Positions 33,623 through 42,525 of a stretch of DNA of 64,000 bases are shown here, one piece after another. The stretch lies in NCBI GenBank assembly GCA_963704995.1, contig CAVPIM010000010.1, positions 62,001-126,000 of the forward strand. The letters are read 5' to 3'. The notes under the pieces are model-generated. The model was not told where the DNA came from and did not search any database. It saw only the letters and a list, made by a program, of their open reading frames with translations. The position numbers and the translations under genes are program-made. This DNA comes from RYN-230 sp963704995 (lineage in GTDB: Bacteria > Actinomycetota > Actinomycetes > Streptosporangiales > Streptosporangiaceae). Position 1 is the first letter of the stretch. Each line of letters starts with the position of its first letter.

Positions 33623-34990
33623 TTACCGGCCCGGCGGCTGGTACCTCTGGACGGCGAAGAAGAAAGGGCCGCCTTCGGGCAGCGAGGCGACACACTGGCC
33701 GACCATCAAGCTGGATAGCACCCAGTCTTCGATCACGTTTCCCGCGACGACTAGCTGCTGGACTCCTTCCATCCTGACATGGGCGTTGATGGTGATCTGC
33801 TTGCGGTTGGCGCCGAAGCGCTGGCGCACCAGCTCACGGCTGGCGTCATCCATGAGCCGGAAGGCCAGGACACTGCCAAAACCGGACAGGATACTGGACC
33901 CGCTCTCCGCCCCGTAGGCCTTGAGGACCTGGTTGACGTTCTGCGTTCCGACGATGAACTTCAGTCCCAGGGACCGGCCGAAATTGATGCCATTACTGAT
34001 GTGAGCCAGCTGGGGCAGGAGCGCGAATTCATCGAGAACGAAGAACACGTTCCCAGGCGATTTGGCCCGGCCCAGGCCGAGTGCCTCCTTGATCGCCATG
34101 TCAATCAGCACACGGTACACCGGGAGCAGGCGGTTCCCTGACGCTATGTCGTACTCGACGAAGAGCGCCCGGGCGCCCTTGCCGCGTATGAAGTTGCGCA
34201 CCGAGAAAGAGCCGGGCAGGCGGAAGACGCCGGAGAACGACTTGTTCAGCGTCTGCTGCAGGAAGGCCAGGATGTCCTCGGGCCTGCGGTCCCCCTCGAG
34301 ATACCGGGCCACCCCGGCCAGGTGCGGATTTTCCGCAACGTCCAGGAATTCGAGCAATTCCTCGGCGGGCAATTCGAGCTGGCTTCTCAGATCCGCATTG
34401 GAATAACTCTTGCCTTGCCGCGACATTGCCTCCACCACGGCCGCGAAGATGTCCCGGGCGGCCATCGCGAAGAAAATGTTCTCGCGCTCCTGCTCCAGGG
34501 CCTCGCCGAACACGGTGGAGGCAATCTCGTGGATCTGCTCGGCGCGCTCGTGGGCGTCCGGCTCCAGCAGGTCGGAGAACAAGTTCCACCGCACCCCGCC
34601 CGGGTCTTTATCCGGGGTGCTGGAGATAACGACGTCCCCGTCGCGGTAGAAGTTGTCCAGGAAGTCACCCTTCGTGTCGAAGATGACGAAGACGTCGTCT
34701 CTTCCGGCGCTGCGCCGCAGTGGATCGAGCAGCTGGTACATCGCATTCGACTTGCCGGTGCCGATCCCGCCGAGGAAGAGCACGTGGCGGCTGAGGTACT
34801 CGCCATCGAACCAGAGGCGCCCGAACTGCCCGGGCACCATGGCCAGCATGGGCTGGCCCTCGTTCCGGGGGCCAACGTCCTGCGGGGGCGCCTGGACGGT
34901 CATTCCCTCCAGCAGGGATACCTTGGCCCACGCCTGCTCTTCGGCCGGATCACGGGCGCCTGAACCGCTGGTGCCGGGCATGGATGTCAC
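33623..34990 (-). CDS. VirD4/TraD/HerA-like P-loop ATPase of unknown system
   Basis: A 455-residue ATPase. Walker A is FLGGIGTGKSNAM (residues about 72-84), Walker B is NVFFVLDEFALLPQ (about 315-328), and a polar TQNVNQV motif follows. The central region (FGEALEQERENIFFAMAARDIF) resembles type IV coupling proteins. There is no transmembrane segment, unlike VirD4/TraD, so membrane anchoring would have to come from a partner. Two zinc-ribbon membrane proteins lie upstream on the same strand (gaps 18 and 47 bp) and are the natural candidates. No relaxase, pilus or conjugation gene is present, which argues against ordinary conjugation. Confidence 0.75.
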   Translation of the reverse strand: MTSMPGTSGSGARDPAEEQAWAKVSLLEGMTVQAPPQDVGPRNEGQPMLAMVPGQFGRLWFDGEYLSRHVLFLGGIGTGKSNAMYQLLDPLRRSAGRDDVFVIFDTKGDFLDNFYRDGDVVISSTPDKDPGGVRWNLFSDLLEPDAHERAEQIHEIASTVFGEALEQERENIFFAMAARDIFAAVVEAMSRQGKSYSNADLRSQLELPAEELLEFLDVAENPHLAGVARYLEGDRRPEDILAFLQQTLNKSFSGVFRLPGSFSVRNFIRGKGARALFVEYDIASGNRLLPVYRVLIDMAIKEALGLGRAKSPGNVFFVLDEFALLPQLAHISNGINFGRSLGLKFIVGTQNVNQVLKAYGAESGSSILSGFGSVLAFRLMDDASRELVRQRFGANRKQITINAHVRMEGVQQLVVAGNVIEDWVLSSLMVGQCVASLPEGGPFFFAVQRYQPPGR

Positions 34991-35008
34991 GCTGGTGGCC
35001 TTTCCGGC

Positions 35009-36055
35009 TTACCCGCGGGCAGGCTGCTGGTCACGATCGAGGCCGTAATGGCTGTAGGCGAGATCGCCTCTGGTCTGGATGTCGAGGATCAGGGCGCCCA
35101 GCTCGCTGATGATCTGGCTGGAGTCCCGCCCGGGGTAGCCGTCGAGCACGTCGAAGACGGTGAAGATGCCGAACAGGGAGAAGAACGGGGCGCCGAGGGC
35201 CTGGGTCAGGCTGCCGATGAAGCCGCGCCGGGTCTGGAACGTTCCGAACGAGATCGGGCTGTGCCCGTCGTTGCGGGAATTGATGATCACCCCGGTGCTG
35301 CCCCGCTTGGCCGCGCCCCCGACGAGCGCGATGACGCAGATGATGGCCAGGATAAACCAGAAGAACGCGACCGGGCGGACCACGAAAAACGAGGTCAGGC
35401 CGAACAGCAGGAAGACGCAGGCCAGGAAGAAGAGGGCCAGGCTCACCCGGCGCGAAACGTACGCGGTAATGCCCGTGATGTCGGCCACGCTGGTCTGCTG
35501 GATGAGTGTGCTGCCGCGCTGCGTGCCCCGGCCTCTGGCCTTGGCGTAGAAGACCACCCTTGAGTCGGTGACGTAGAGGGTGCCTTCACCGTGGGCCCGG
35601 TTACGCAGCTGCACGGCCCCGTACTGCCGCAGGATGCGCTCCTGGTAGCCGAGCAGGATGGGCGATCCGGGCAGGACCCCGGGACTGGGCGGAGCAGGCG
35701 GGCCGGAAGCAGGAGAGGGGCTCGGCGGAGGAGTCGAGCTGGGAAACCCTTCCGCCGGTCTCGGGGCGGGTGTCCCGGCCGGTCCCATTCCGGCTGGCCC
35801 GCCGGGCCAGTGACGGTCGGGTGGCGCACCGGGCTGCGGGACCGGCAGCGGGCCGGGGGCCACCACCGGCGGCCCCGCGTCCGGCGGCCCCAGATCAGGC
35901 GGGCTGGTCACCCAGGGATCGCCCTGCGGTTCTCTCGGGTAGGGCGCACCGTAACTGGCCGTATCCCCGCTGGTCCCGGTCTCCACCGGGGTGCCGCAGA
36001 AATCACAGAAACTCGACGAGGGATCGATGGTCCTGCTGCAATTAGAGCATGTCAT
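35009..36055 (-). CDS. Zinc-ribbon membrane protein with PH-like domain
   Basis: A 348-residue protein. Residues about 3-21 form a zinc ribbon (CSNCSRTIDPSSSFCDFCG), then about 100 residues of Pro/Gly-rich linker. A compact domain at about 135-200 (GYQERILRQYGAVQLRNRAHG, TLYVTDSRVVFY) looks like a PH/GRAM-type lipid-binding fold; two hydrophobic helices follow (about 200-250). The last 95 residues (TRRGFIGSLTQALGAPFFS) are soluble. It is the middle gene of the cassette, presumably membrane-bound with a cytoplasmic zinc ribbon. Function unknown. Confidence 0.6.
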   Translation of the reverse strand: MTCSNCSRTIDPSSSFCDFCGTPVETGTSGDTASYGAPYPREPQGDPWVTSPPDLGPPDAGPPVVAPGPLPVPQPGAPPDRHWPGGPAGMGPAGTPAPRPAEGFPSSTPPPSPSPASGPPAPPSPGVLPGSPILLGYQERILRQYGAVQLRNRAHGEGTLYVTDSRVVFYAKARGRGTQRGSTLIQQTSVADITGITAYVSRRVSLALFFLACVFLLFGLTSFFVVRPVAFFWFILAIICVIALVGGAAKRGSTGVIINSRNDGHSPISFGTFQTRRGFIGSLTQALGAPFFSLFGIFTVFDVLDGYPGRDSSQIISELGALILDIQTRGDLAYSHYGLDRDQQPARG

Positions 36056-36102
36056 TTAACTATCCCTTTCGCCGGTCCCCGGCCGCGGGCTGCTGATGCT
36101 GC

Positions 36103-36903
36103 TCAGGACACCTGCTGGATGCTCGATTTGGTGATGACGTTATTAACGACCGTGTAGGTACCCTGGTAGACCTTGGTCGTGCCGTCGGCCTGGCGTGCGG
36201 CCAGGCTGGCCGTCACGACATTCCTTTTGACCGAGATAATAGTGACGACATCGTGAACAGTGCCCTGAAAGCCCGCGACATAGGCTGCGAAGGAAGGGCT
36301 GAAGTTACTGCCGCCCAGCCGCCAGGCTTTCGCGTAATGTCCATGATTAATGGCCGCGAAGTATTCCTTCACGATGATGACGGCCGTGGCCACGGGAGGG
36401 CCAGTGGCACTGGCCGTGGCCGGTGCGGTCGGGTTCCCTGACCCGGCCGAGCTGGGAGCGGGCGACGAGCCGGACCCGCCAGAGTCCGCACTTCCAGACG
36501 CCGGAGTGGACACCGGCCGCGTCGGGAGCTGTTTTGCCGCAGCGGCTGGCCTGACCCCGAAGATGGCGCGCGGCCAGTGGGTCTGCCACCCGGTGACCGC
36601 CAGCGTTCCAGCCAAAAGGACGATGGCCAGCGGCACGGCGACCGGAAACCGTCCAGATCGCCCTCGCCTGGCGCCTGCGCCCGTTTCGTGCACGGGCGGC
36701 TCTGCGCCAATGTTGACCGGTCCGGGATCGGTGTCCCGGCTGCGATCCACGGATTCCTGCCCGGAAGAAACCTCGAGCGGGGAACCACAATTACGGCAAA
36801 AGCGGGCTAAATCCCTATTTTGCTCCCCGCACGCTGCACAGCGTCGGTCACCAGCCAAGGCTGAAACACCCCCCCAAGCCCTCCAAAACCAAAAGTACGC
36901 CAT
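36103..36903 (-). CDS. Zinc-ribbon protein with single transmembrane helix and extracytoplasmic domain
   Basis: A 266-residue protein from ATG 36903; a TTG at 36921 would add 6 residues. An N-terminal zinc ribbon (CAACGEQNRDLARFCRNCG) is followed by a linker, one transmembrane helix at about residues 84-106 (FPVAVPLAIVLLAGTLAV) and a Ser/Pro/Ala-rich spacer. A C-terminal domain of about 100 residues (EYFAAINHGHYAKAWRLGG) then lies outside the cell; this part resembles SnoaL-like/NTF2-type folds. First gene of the three-gene cassette. The zinc ribbon would face the cytoplasmic ATPase and the NTF2-like domain the outside. Confidence 0.6.
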   Translation of the reverse strand: MAYFWFWRAWGGVSALAGDRRCAACGEQNRDLARFCRNCGSPLEVSSGQESVDRSRDTDPGPVNIGAEPPVHETGAGARRGRSGRFPVAVPLAIVLLAGTLAVTGWQTHWPRAIFGVRPAAAAKQLPTRPVSTPASGSADSGGSGSSPAPSSAGSGNPTAPATASATGPPVATAVIIVKEYFAAINHGHYAKAWRLGGSNFSPSFAAYVAGFQGTVHDVVTIISVKRNVVTASLAARQADGTTKVYQGTYTVVNNVITKSSIQQVS

Positions 36904-37065
36904 ACCGCAGCCAGCGCGCAATGGCAGTTTGTGCCGCTATCCGGCCGGCGCGATCGGCTGGATTACCCGGCTTCCCGTGCGGGCTGGCCGGGGCGGTCCG
37001 GGAGGCACGGGCCGGGAGAGGGCGGTCCGGGAGGCGCAGGGGGCGGAGGCGCGCCAGCTGCGTGC

Positions 37066-37311
37066 GACCGCCCGGTAGGCGCCCTGGACCCGGCCCAGAG
37101 GCGGGGCGGGGCTGCAGCGCCGGCCCCGACGAGAACAGGGCAGGTCCGCGCCGGAGCATCCCGCCGTTGCTGACCGCCCGGTAGGCGCCCTGGACCCGGC
37201 CCAGCATCCCGGGCGGGGCCAGGGACTGCCGCAGCGCCGCGCCCGCGGCCACGAGAACAGGGTCAGGTTCGCGGCCAGGAAGGCCAGCAGACGCGGCGCG
37301 CCGGGCGGCAC
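37066..37311 (-). pseudogene. Remnant of an MFS transporter with a 33-bp direct repeat
   Basis: Short pieces of an MFS_3-type efflux protein lie on the minus strand in two frames: RLLAFLAANLTLF (about 37255-37293), then ALRQSLAPPGMLGRVQGAYRAV and SNGG (about 37153-37250). The LGRVQGAYRAV piece recurs: 33 identical bases are found at 37066-37098 and 37172-37204. No intact reading frame remains. The stretch 36904-37560 holds no other gene that I can support. Confidence 0.45.
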
Positions 37312-37560
37312 CCGGCCGCGGGGGAGCCAGCCGGGGCGGGCCCGGTTCCGCGGAGCCGGGGTGCCGGGCGCAGGAGCCAGGAACGGCCGGTCATGAAGCC
37401 GATGCTGCCGCCGGCCCCAGGGGCAAGGTCAACGGGCCGGGCGTCCATTTACGAATTGATAACGCCTTTTGTGCTTCCAGCCTCTAGCAAACAGCACCAC
37501 TTACCGGCAGAGTGGGGGAGGCAAAAGCGGACATACCACATCTCGATGGGGAGAGGCGAC

Positions 37561-38103
37561 ATGTTGGGCAGCTCACCAACTGCCGCCCCCGCGGCCCGGG
37601 ACGCGGCGGCTTTCGCGCCGCCGGTGCCGCCCGGTGTCCCGCCGCACATCCGGCCAGCGGGCTCGGTGACCCAGCTGGCCTGGCACGGCGCGTGGCTGGT
37701 CACCACCCCGAAACGGCGCGTGTTCCCGGGGCGGCCGGACCAGGTCGCGCACGCCCGCCGGTTCGTGGCCCGGGTCCTGGACGGCTGTCCCGTGGCGGAC
37801 GACGCCCTGCTCTGCGCGTCGGAGCTGGCCAGTAACGCGATCCGGCACACCCGGACCGGCCTGAGCGGGAAATTCCAGGTCCTCGTGTGGTCCGGGCGGA
37901 CGTCCGCGTGCGTGGCCGTGCTGGACGACGGGTCCGCCACCACTCCCACGCCGTCCCCGGGCCCGCCCGGGAGGCTCGCGGAATCCGGGCACGGGCTGCT
38001 CACCGTCCAGACGCTGGCCGCCTGGTGGGGCCACCACACCTACCGGGACGGTTCCACCCGCGGCACCGCCGTGTGGTTCCGGCTCGACTGGAATCCCGCC
38101 TGA
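37561..38103 (+). CDS. RsbW/SpoIIAB-like ATP-binding regulatory protein
   Basis: A 180-residue GHKL ATPase-domain protein, closely similar to the one at 30534: shared blocks are RRVFPGRPDQV, ARRFVAR, SELASNAI and FQVLVW. The N-box is ELASNAIRHT and the G-box is ESGHGLLTVQTLA. ATG 37561 follows GGGGAGAGG; ATG 37546 and an upstream ATG at 37393 give longer forms without family support. It is a single gene with no XRE partner beside it. Role as anti-sigma factor or signalling ATPase is inferred. Confidence 0.8.
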   Translation: MLGSSPTAAPAARDAAAFAPPVPPGVPPHIRPAGSVTQLAWHGAWLVTTPKRRVFPGRPDQVAHARRFVARVLDGCPVADDALLCASELASNAIRHTRTGLSGKFQVLVWSGRTSACVAVLDDGSATTPTPSPGPPGRLAESGHGLLTVQTLAAWWGHHTYRDGSTRGTAVWFRLDWNPA

Positions 38104-38111
38104 CGCCGGAA

Positions 38112-38164
38112 CGTCACCAATAATGGCTCACCGTTAATTTGCGGTCCATTTACTATTGATGACG
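38112..38164. terminator. Inverted repeat between convergent RsbW-like gene and hypB
   Basis: Near-complementary 11-base arms (38112-38122 and 38154-38164, one mismatch) flank an AT-rich loop of 31 bases, 8 bp after the upstream gene's stop. It could terminate transcription from either side. No gene lies in the 120-bp gap. Confidence 0.4.
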
Positions 38165-38223
38165 GTGCGGGAAGGACCGGGGCGGGGCGGTCTTCGTTGC
38201 GGAATGGCCTGGGGTTTTAGGGC

Positions 38224-39036
38224 CTAGCGGGCGCGCTCGCCGAGCCAGGCGTACCAGGCCGGCAGGCCCTCGCCCGAGGTGGCCGAGAGAGGCAGGATCT
38301 GCGCGCCGGGGCTGATCAGCCGCAGGTCCCGCGCGTGCCGTTCGGTGTCGAAGTCCACGTACGGCAGCAGGTCCACCTTGGTCAGCAGGACCAGGTCCGC
38401 GCCGCGGAACATCTGCGGGTACTTGACCGGCTTGTCGGCGCCCTCGGTGACCGAGGACAGCACCACGCGGGCCGCCTCGCCCAGGTCGAACAGGGCCGGG
38501 CAGACCAGGTTCCCGACGTTCTCGATGACCAGCACCGATCCGGGGCGCGGGTCGAGCGTGCGCAGCCCGCGGGCCACCATGCTGGCGTCCAGATGGCAGC
38601 CCGCGCCCGTGTTGATCTGCGCGACCGCGCAGCCCGCCGCCTCGATGCGGGACGCGTCCAGCGTGGTCTCCTGATCCCCCTCGATCACGGTCAGGCCCAG
38701 CCCGGGGCCGGCCTCGCGGGCGGTGCGCTCCAGCAGCGTCGTCTTCCCGGCCCCCGGTGAGCTCATCAGGTTGACGGCCAGGATGCCGCGCGCGGTGAGC
38801 CAGGCCCGGTTGTCCTCGGCCAGGCGGTCGTTCTTGGCCAGGATGTTCTGCTGGATCTGAACGGTGCGGCCGTCCAGCCCGTGCTCGTGCGCGGGCCCGC
38901 CGTGGTCGTGGCGGTGCGCGTGATCGGTTCCGTGGTCGTGGTCATGGCCGTCCGCGTGGCCGTGGCCGTCCGGGCCGAGCTGGCCCGGGCCGAACACCCG
39001 GACGCCGGCCACGCCGCAGCCGCAGGTCGCGCACAT
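38224..39036 (-). CDS. hypB: Hydrogenase nickel-incorporation GTPase HypB
   Basis: A 270-residue GTPase that supplies nickel to the hydrogenase large subunit with HypA. Residues 1-10 carry the high-affinity CATCGCG nickel site; a His-rich segment (GHGHADGHDHDHGTDHAHRH, about 24-43) can store nickel. The P-loop is MSSPGAGKTTLLE, and the metal site is in INTGAGCHLDASM. ATG 39036 follows GGAGGTGG. It is the last gene of the maturation operon, one base after hypA. Confidence 0.96.
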   Translation of the reverse strand: MCATCGCGVAGVRVFGPGQLGPDGHGHADGHDHDHGTDHAHRHDHGGPAHEHGLDGRTVQIQQNILAKNDRLAEDNRAWLTARGILAVNLMSSPGAGKTTLLERTAREAGPGLGLTVIEGDQETTLDASRIEAAGCAVAQINTGAGCHLDASMVARGLRTLDPRPGSVLVIENVGNLVCPALFDLGEAARVVLSSVTEGADKPVKYPQMFRGADLVLLTKVDLLPYVDFDTERHARDLRLISPGAQILPLSATSGEGLPAWYAWLGERAR

Positions 39037-39037
39037 G

Positions 39038-39368
39038 TCAGACCACCTCCACGGACGTGATCCGCAGCTCCTGGCCGGCCAGGATCGGCCACGTCGGCGC
39101 TGCCGCAGTCGCACAGCGCGATCACGTCCTCCGGCTCGAACTCGGCGCCGCAGTCCCGGCACTTGCAGCGGGCCGCGGGCTCGATGATGTCCAGCCGCGC
39201 GCCCTCCAGCGTCGTGCCCTCGGTGACCAGGTCGAAGCAGAACCGCACCGAGTCCGCGACCACCCCGGACATGGCGCCGATCTCCAGGTGCACGCAGGCG
39301 ATGGGCGTGCCGGGCAGCCGCTCAGTCACCGCCTGCACCACCCCCTCGGTGATCGCCAGTTCGTGCAC
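39038..39368 (-). CDS. hypA: Hydrogenase nickel chaperone HypA, frameshifted here
   Basis: GTG 39368 encodes the N-terminus VHELAITEGVVQAV, whose His2 is a nickel ligand, and a zinc site CKCRDCG ... CDCGS. The frame breaks after SADVA through one extra C near 39085; the alternative frame continues as ILAGQELRITSVEVV and stops at 39038, the normal HypA ending. The span (331 nt) is one base over 110 codons. It lies between hypE and hypB. Sequencing error is as likely as real mutation, because the frame on both sides is well conserved. Confidence 0.82.
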
Positions 39369-39378
39369 GGTGCCCCCG

Positions 39379-40573
39379 TCAGCAGATGCGCGGCAGAGGG
39401 TCACCGACCAGCAGGTCCACGATGCGGGTCCCGCCGAACGCGGTGTTCAGCAGGACCAGGCCCGGCGGGTCCGCGGTGATGTGGCCGATGATCGCGGCGT
39501 CCGCGCCCAGCGGGTGGGCACGCAGCGCAGCCAGGGCCTTGTCCGCCTCGCCGCCGTCGACCACGACGACCATACGGCCTTCGCACGCCACGTACATGGG
39601 ATCGATGCCGAGCAGTTCGGAGGCGCCGCGCACCACGGTGCGCACCGGGATCGCGTCCTCGTTGACCAGCACGCCGACCCCGGCCGCCGTGGCCACCTCG
39701 TTGAGGATGGTCGCCACGCCGCCCCGGGTGGCGTCGCGCAGCGCGCGGACCCCGGGGGTGGCCGCCAGCAGGTCCGCGATCAGCCCGTTGAGCGCCGCCG
39801 TGTCGGAGGTGATGTCGGCCTCGATGTCCAGCTCGCCCCGGGCCAGCATGATGGTGACGCCGTGGTCGCCGATCGGGCCGGACACGATCACCGCGTCGCC
39901 GGGCCGGGCGTTGGCCACGCCGAGCGACATGTCGTGCTCCACCACGCCGACGCCGGCCGTGTTGATGTAGCAGCCGTCGGCCTTGCCCCGCTGCACCACC
40001 TTGGTGTCCCCGGTGACCACCTGCACCCCGGCCACCTGGGCCGCGGCCTTCATCGAGGCCACGATCTGGACCAGGTCGGTGACCGGGAAGCCCTCCTCCA
40101 GGATGAACCCGGCGGACAGGTAGAGCGGGGTCGCGCCGGATACGGCCAGGTCATTCACGGTGCCGTTGACCGCCAGGTCGCCGATGTCACCGCCGGGGAA
40201 GAACAGCGGCGAGACCACGTAGGAGTCGGTGGTCAGCGCGACCCGGGCGCCGTTCACGTGCAGCTGCGCGGAGTCTTCCAGGGGCTCGAGCAGCGGGTTG
40301 CTGAACGCGTCCAGGAAGACCGCCTCGACCAGGGTCCGGGTGGCCTTCCCGCCGGCCCCGTGGGACATGGTGATCCGGTCCTCGCGGACCCGGGCCGGCG
40401 GCGCCGCGCCCGGTCGATCCGGTCGAGCACCTGCTGCTCACGGTCGGACGTCCCGCCGGCCTGCCCGGTGCTGGCCTGCCCGGTGCTGGGTCGCGCTCTG
40501 TGCCGGCGTGCTCCTCGTGCTCGCGCAGGGCCTGGTCGACCCAGCTGCCCCGGCCGGTGCCGGTTTCGGTCAT
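39379..40573 (-). CDS. hypE: Carbamoyl dehydratase HypE, frameshifted near its N-terminus
   Basis: HypE dehydrates the HypF-supplied thiocarbamate to thiocyanate for the Fe-CN ligands. ATG 40573 overlaps the hypD stop (ATGA) and starts MTETGTGRGSWVDQALREHE. Two one-base losses (about 40475-40545 and 40395-40415) separate it from EQQVLDRIDRAR and then EDRITMSHGAGG, after which the frame is open to the end. The body has the ATP-binding SHGAGGK and DSYVVSPLFFPGGDIG motifs, and the C-terminus PRIC carries the essential Cys. An undisturbed internal ATG at 40368 (MSHGAGG) could yield a near-complete protein. Confidence 0.86.
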
Positions 40574-41697
40574 GAGATGCTCACTTCCACCACGCGGCGG
40601 CGGTTCATCCGGCCGAAGTTGTAGTAGGCGGCGCAGGCGCCCTCCGGGGAGACCATGCAGGTGCCGATCGGGGTCTCCGGCGTGCACGCGGTGCCGAACA
40701 CCTTGCACTCCCAGGGCTTCAGCACGCCCTTGAGCACCTCACCGCACTGGCAGGCCTTCGGGTCGGCGACCCGGACCCCGGGCACCTCGAAGAGCAGTTC
40801 CGCGTCGTACTTGGCGAACTCGGGCCGGACCCGCATCGCCGAGTGCGAGATGAAGCCAAGACCCCGCCACTCGAAGTACGGGCGCAGCTCCAGGACCTGG
40901 TTGATCGCGGTCAGCGCGGCCAGGTTGCCGTCCCAGGGCACCACCCGGGTGTACTGGTTCTCGACCTCGCTGCGGCCCTGCGACAGCTGGAGCATCAGCA
41001 TGTAGATGGACTGCAGGATGTCCAGCGGCTCGAACCCGGCCACCACCACGGGCTTGCCGTAGTCACGGGCGATGAACTCGTAGGGGCGGCAGCCGATCAC
41101 CGTGGACACGTGACCCGGGCCGATGAACCCGTCCAGGCGCAGGTCAGGCGAGTCCAGGATGGCCTTGATGGCCGGGATGATCGTGACGTGGTTGCAGAAG
41201 ATGGAGAAGTTGTCCAGCTTCTCGGCGGCCGCGCGGAGCACCGTCATCGCCGTGGACGGGGTGGTGGTCTCGAACCCGATGGCCATGAACACGACCCGCT
41301 TGTCCGGGTTCTGCCGGGCGATCTTCAGCGAGTCCAGCGGTGAGTACACCATGCGGATGTCGGTGCCCTGCGCCTTGGCGTCGAAGAACGAGCCCTGGCT
41401 GCCGGGGACCCGCATCATGTCCCCGAACGAGGTCATGATGGTGTCCGGCTGGGACGCCAGCGCCATCGCGTCGTCCACCCGGCCCATCGGGATGACACAG
41501 ACCGGGCAGCCGGGGCCGTGCACCAGCGTGATCGACTCGGGCAGGTAGTCCTCGAGCCCGTGCTTGTAGATGGTGTGCGTGTGCCCGCCGCACACCTCCA
41601 TCAGCTTGTACTGCCGCCCGGGCTCGCACAGCCCGGCGATCTTCGCGGACAGGGCGTGCGCCTTGTCCGCAGAGCGGAATTCGTCAACGAAGCGCAT
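40570..41697 (-). CDS. hypD: Hydrogenase Fe-CO/CN assembly protein HypD
   Basis: A 375-residue protein that, with HypC, holds the Fe(CN)2CO group. The conserved CGGHTHTIYKHG and GPGCPVCV motifs are present, as is the C-terminal [4Fe-4S] region (CQCGEVLKG, CKVFGTACTPETPIGTC, SPEGACAAYY). Its stop overlaps the hypE start, and hypC lies 9 bp upstream. The start ATG 41697 follows a GGGGGGC-type ribosome site. No anomaly seen. Confidence 0.97.
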   Translation of the reverse strand: MRFVDEFRSADKAHALSAKIAGLCEPGRQYKLMEVCGGHTHTIYKHGLEDYLPESITLVHGPGCPVCVIPMGRVDDAMALASQPDTIMTSFGDMMRVPGSQGSFFDAKAQGTDIRMVYSPLDSLKIARQNPDKRVVFMAIGFETTTPSTAMTVLRAAAEKLDNFSIFCNHVTIIPAIKAILDSPDLRLDGFIGPGHVSTVIGCRPYEFIARDYGKPVVVAGFEPLDILQSIYMLMLQLSQGRSEVENQYTRVVPWDGNLAALTAINQVLELRPYFEWRGLGFISHSAMRVRPEFAKYDAELLFEVPGVRVADPKACQCGEVLKGVLKPWECKVFGTACTPETPIGTCMVSPEGACAAYYNFGRMNRRRVVEVSIS

Positions 41698-41706
41698 ACT
41701 GCCCCC

Positions 41707-41979
41707 CTACTCGATTTGGGACGCCTGGAGGGCTTCCAGCTCGTCCGCGTAAGCCTGGCCGATGCCCTCCAGGAACTGCAGCGCGGCCGCGGCCTCAGCC
41801 TCGTCGATCTTGGATAGCGCGAAGCCGACGTGAATGAGGACCCATTCCCCGGGTTTCGGCAGGTCGTCGGTGAGCAGCCCGACATTGATCACCCGCCGGA
41901 CCCCGCTGACGTCCACCCTGGCCAGGTCGGGCTGATCGGGCAGGAACTCGATCACCTCGCCTGGGATGCCAAGGCACAT
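41707..41979 (-). CDS. hypC: Hydrogenase maturation chaperone HypC
   Basis: A 90-residue HypC/HupF/HybG protein. It begins MCLGIPGEVIEF, with the essential Cys2 that binds the Fe centre and the large subunit; the DVSGVRRVINVGLL block and GEWVLIHVGFALSKID motif are canonical. ATG 41979 follows GAGGTGATCG. It is next to hypD and the protease gene. A divergent second HypC-like gene lies at 43235. Confidence 0.95.
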   Translation of the reverse strand: MCLGIPGEVIEFLPDQPDLARVDVSGVRRVINVGLLTDDLPKPGEWVLIHVGFALSKIDEAEAAAALQFLEGIGQAYADELEALQASQIE

Positions 41980-41999
41980 ACGATCACCTCTTCGCAGGT

Positions 42000-42525
42000 C
42001 TACGAGTGAGTGTTCTGGCCGGCTGTCACCAGCCGGGTAACCATCGCCACGGCCTCGTCCACCGCGGCCGTCACCGGGGCGCTCAGCCCGATCCCCTCCT
42101 CCAGGGTGGCAGGCTCGCAGCCCACCACCAGCACCCGCCCGGCGTCCCCGCCGAGCGAGCCAGCCAGGCTGAGCACCAGGTCTGGCTGCATGCCGTGCGC
42201 GTTGAACAAGCTCAGCTGGGCGGCGTCGCCCTGGCCCGCGCTCCCGCTCGGGCTCGATCAGGTAGACGGTGCCGGGTGGGTCACCACGCTGCGCGGTGTC
42301 GACCAGGATCGTCGTGTCGAATCCCTCAGCCAGGTCGTAGGCGAGGTGCATGCCGCGGATGCCGTAGTCGGTGACCCGCACCCCCTCGGGGAACTGCTCG
42401 CGGGCCAGCCGCCGCGCCACCTCGACGCCGAAGCCGTCGTCGCTCAGGAAGATGTTGCCCAGGCAGGCCACGAGCGTGCGCCCGGTGGTGGCGGCCCGGC
42501 CCGCAGCCTCGCTCATGCCGGTCAC
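42000..42525 (-). CDS. Hydrogenase maturation protease (HyaD/HybD family), frameshifted here
   Basis: This endopeptidase trims the C-terminus of the large subunit after nickel insertion. GTG 42525 overlaps the SIS gene stop (GTGA); ATG 42516 is an alternative. The first frame carries LVACLGNIFLSDDGFGVEVA and the metal-binding Glu/Asp residues plus DYGIRGMHLAYDL and VDTAQRG. After an extra G near 42233, the second frame gives SLFNAHGMQPDLVLSLAGSLGG, GRVLVVGCEPA and the C-terminus to 42000. The span is one base over 175 codons. It is the only such protease in the locus, and the large subunit here needs one. Confidence 0.85.

Noticed and set aside
33623..36903. Reading the VirD4-like ATPase as part of an integrated conjugative element
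   Set aside because: No relaxase, pilus, integrase, excisionase or attachment-site repeats are seen in the surrounding 10 kb, and the ATPase lacks the usual membrane anchor.
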